Shown piece by piece: positions 5,244-5,382 of a stretch of 5,382 bases of DNA. Origin of the DNA: Desulfobacterales bacterium. GTDB lineage: Bacteria; Desulfobacterota; Desulfobacteria; Desulfobacterales; JAUWMJ01. The stretch is taken from the NCBI GenBank assembly GCA_030613225.1, contig JAUWMJ010000254.1, forward strand, positions 1-5,382. Direction: 5' to 3'. The translations under genes were made by a program, and so were the position numbers. Every line of letters begins with the position of its first letter. Position 1 is the stretch's first letter. The notes beneath the pieces are model-generated. The model made no database searches. It was not told the origin of the DNA and saw only the letters and a program-made list of their open reading frames with translations.

Positions 5244-5382
5244 TGTGAATTGCGCCTCAATGCCATTAACTTAAGTGATTATTGATTATTGAACCGCAGA
5301 ACACCGAACAAGGAATGTTGAATTTCGAAGTGTTTTTTCTTATTTCTGCGGTTAGATATTTCTTGTTCGATATTCGATATTC
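5244..5382. repeat. Repeat-rich 3' spacer with crossed inverted repeats
   Basis: GATTATT is tandemly duplicated at 5277-5290. AACCGCAGAA (5292-5301) is perfectly complementary to TTCTGCGGTT (5344-5353). CGAACAAGGAAT (5305-5316) is complementary to ATTTCTTGTTCG (5358-5369) at 11 of 12 positions. TTCGATA is tandemly duplicated at 5366-5379 and runs to the window edge. There is no ORF of note. A T-rich run (5332-5339) follows no GC-rich stem, so no standard terminator for the AsmA/J-protein unit is visible. Confidence 0.7.

Noticed and set aside
5035..5274. 79-codon frame overlapping the end of the J-domain gene
   Set aside because: It lies out of frame across the HPD-bearing J domain, and nothing in its sequence resembles a known protein.

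Overview
The window reads as chromosomal DNA from a Gram-negative, probably anaerobic bacterium. My best guess is the Desulfobacterota (former Deltaproteobacteria), but that is inference. It rests on the gene mix (a cysteine-rich radical SAM enzyme, a large AsmA-type envelope protein, a YbhB/YbcL protein with a signal peptide), the AT-leaning lysine-rich coding style, and the repeat-rich spacers. All four convincing genes are on the + strand. I saw no transposase, phage, CRISPR, tRNA or rRNA gene.

Layout: 1-167 is a large imperfect palindrome that pairs over almost its full length and looks like a dispersed repeat (MITE/REP-like) or a structured RNA. It is followed by a good sigma70-type promoter at 201-229 and gene 1 (299-1396), a radical SAM protein of the PflA-like COG1180 type with an extra N-terminal cysteine cluster. 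A 415-bp spacer (1397-1811) follows, holding two oppositely oriented arrays of a roughly 7-bp repeat. Gene 2 (1812-2360) is a YbhB/YbcL (PEBP) protein with a signal peptide. It also has an internal in-frame ATG behind a near-perfect ribosome binding site, so one gene may give both an exported and a cytosolic form. After a 110-bp gap, gene 3 (2471-4528, GTG start) is a 685-residue AsmA family protein. It overlaps gene 4 (4515-5243), a small protein with an N-terminal CxxC/CxxxC zinc-binding-type motif and a C-terminal J domain. The window ends in another repeat-like spacer (5244-5382) with crossed inverted repeats and 7-bp tandem repeats.

Working together: the only pair with strong evidence of a shared transcript is genes 3 and 4, whose reading frames overlap by 14 bp. 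This suggests coordinated synthesis of an inner-membrane-anchored envelope protein and a DnaK co-chaperone-like protein. Genes 1 and 2 sit behind spacers of their own and are probably separate units. I found no clearly new multi-gene system. The items most worth following up are the palindrome at 1-167, the dual-start PEBP gene and the AsmA/J-protein coupling.
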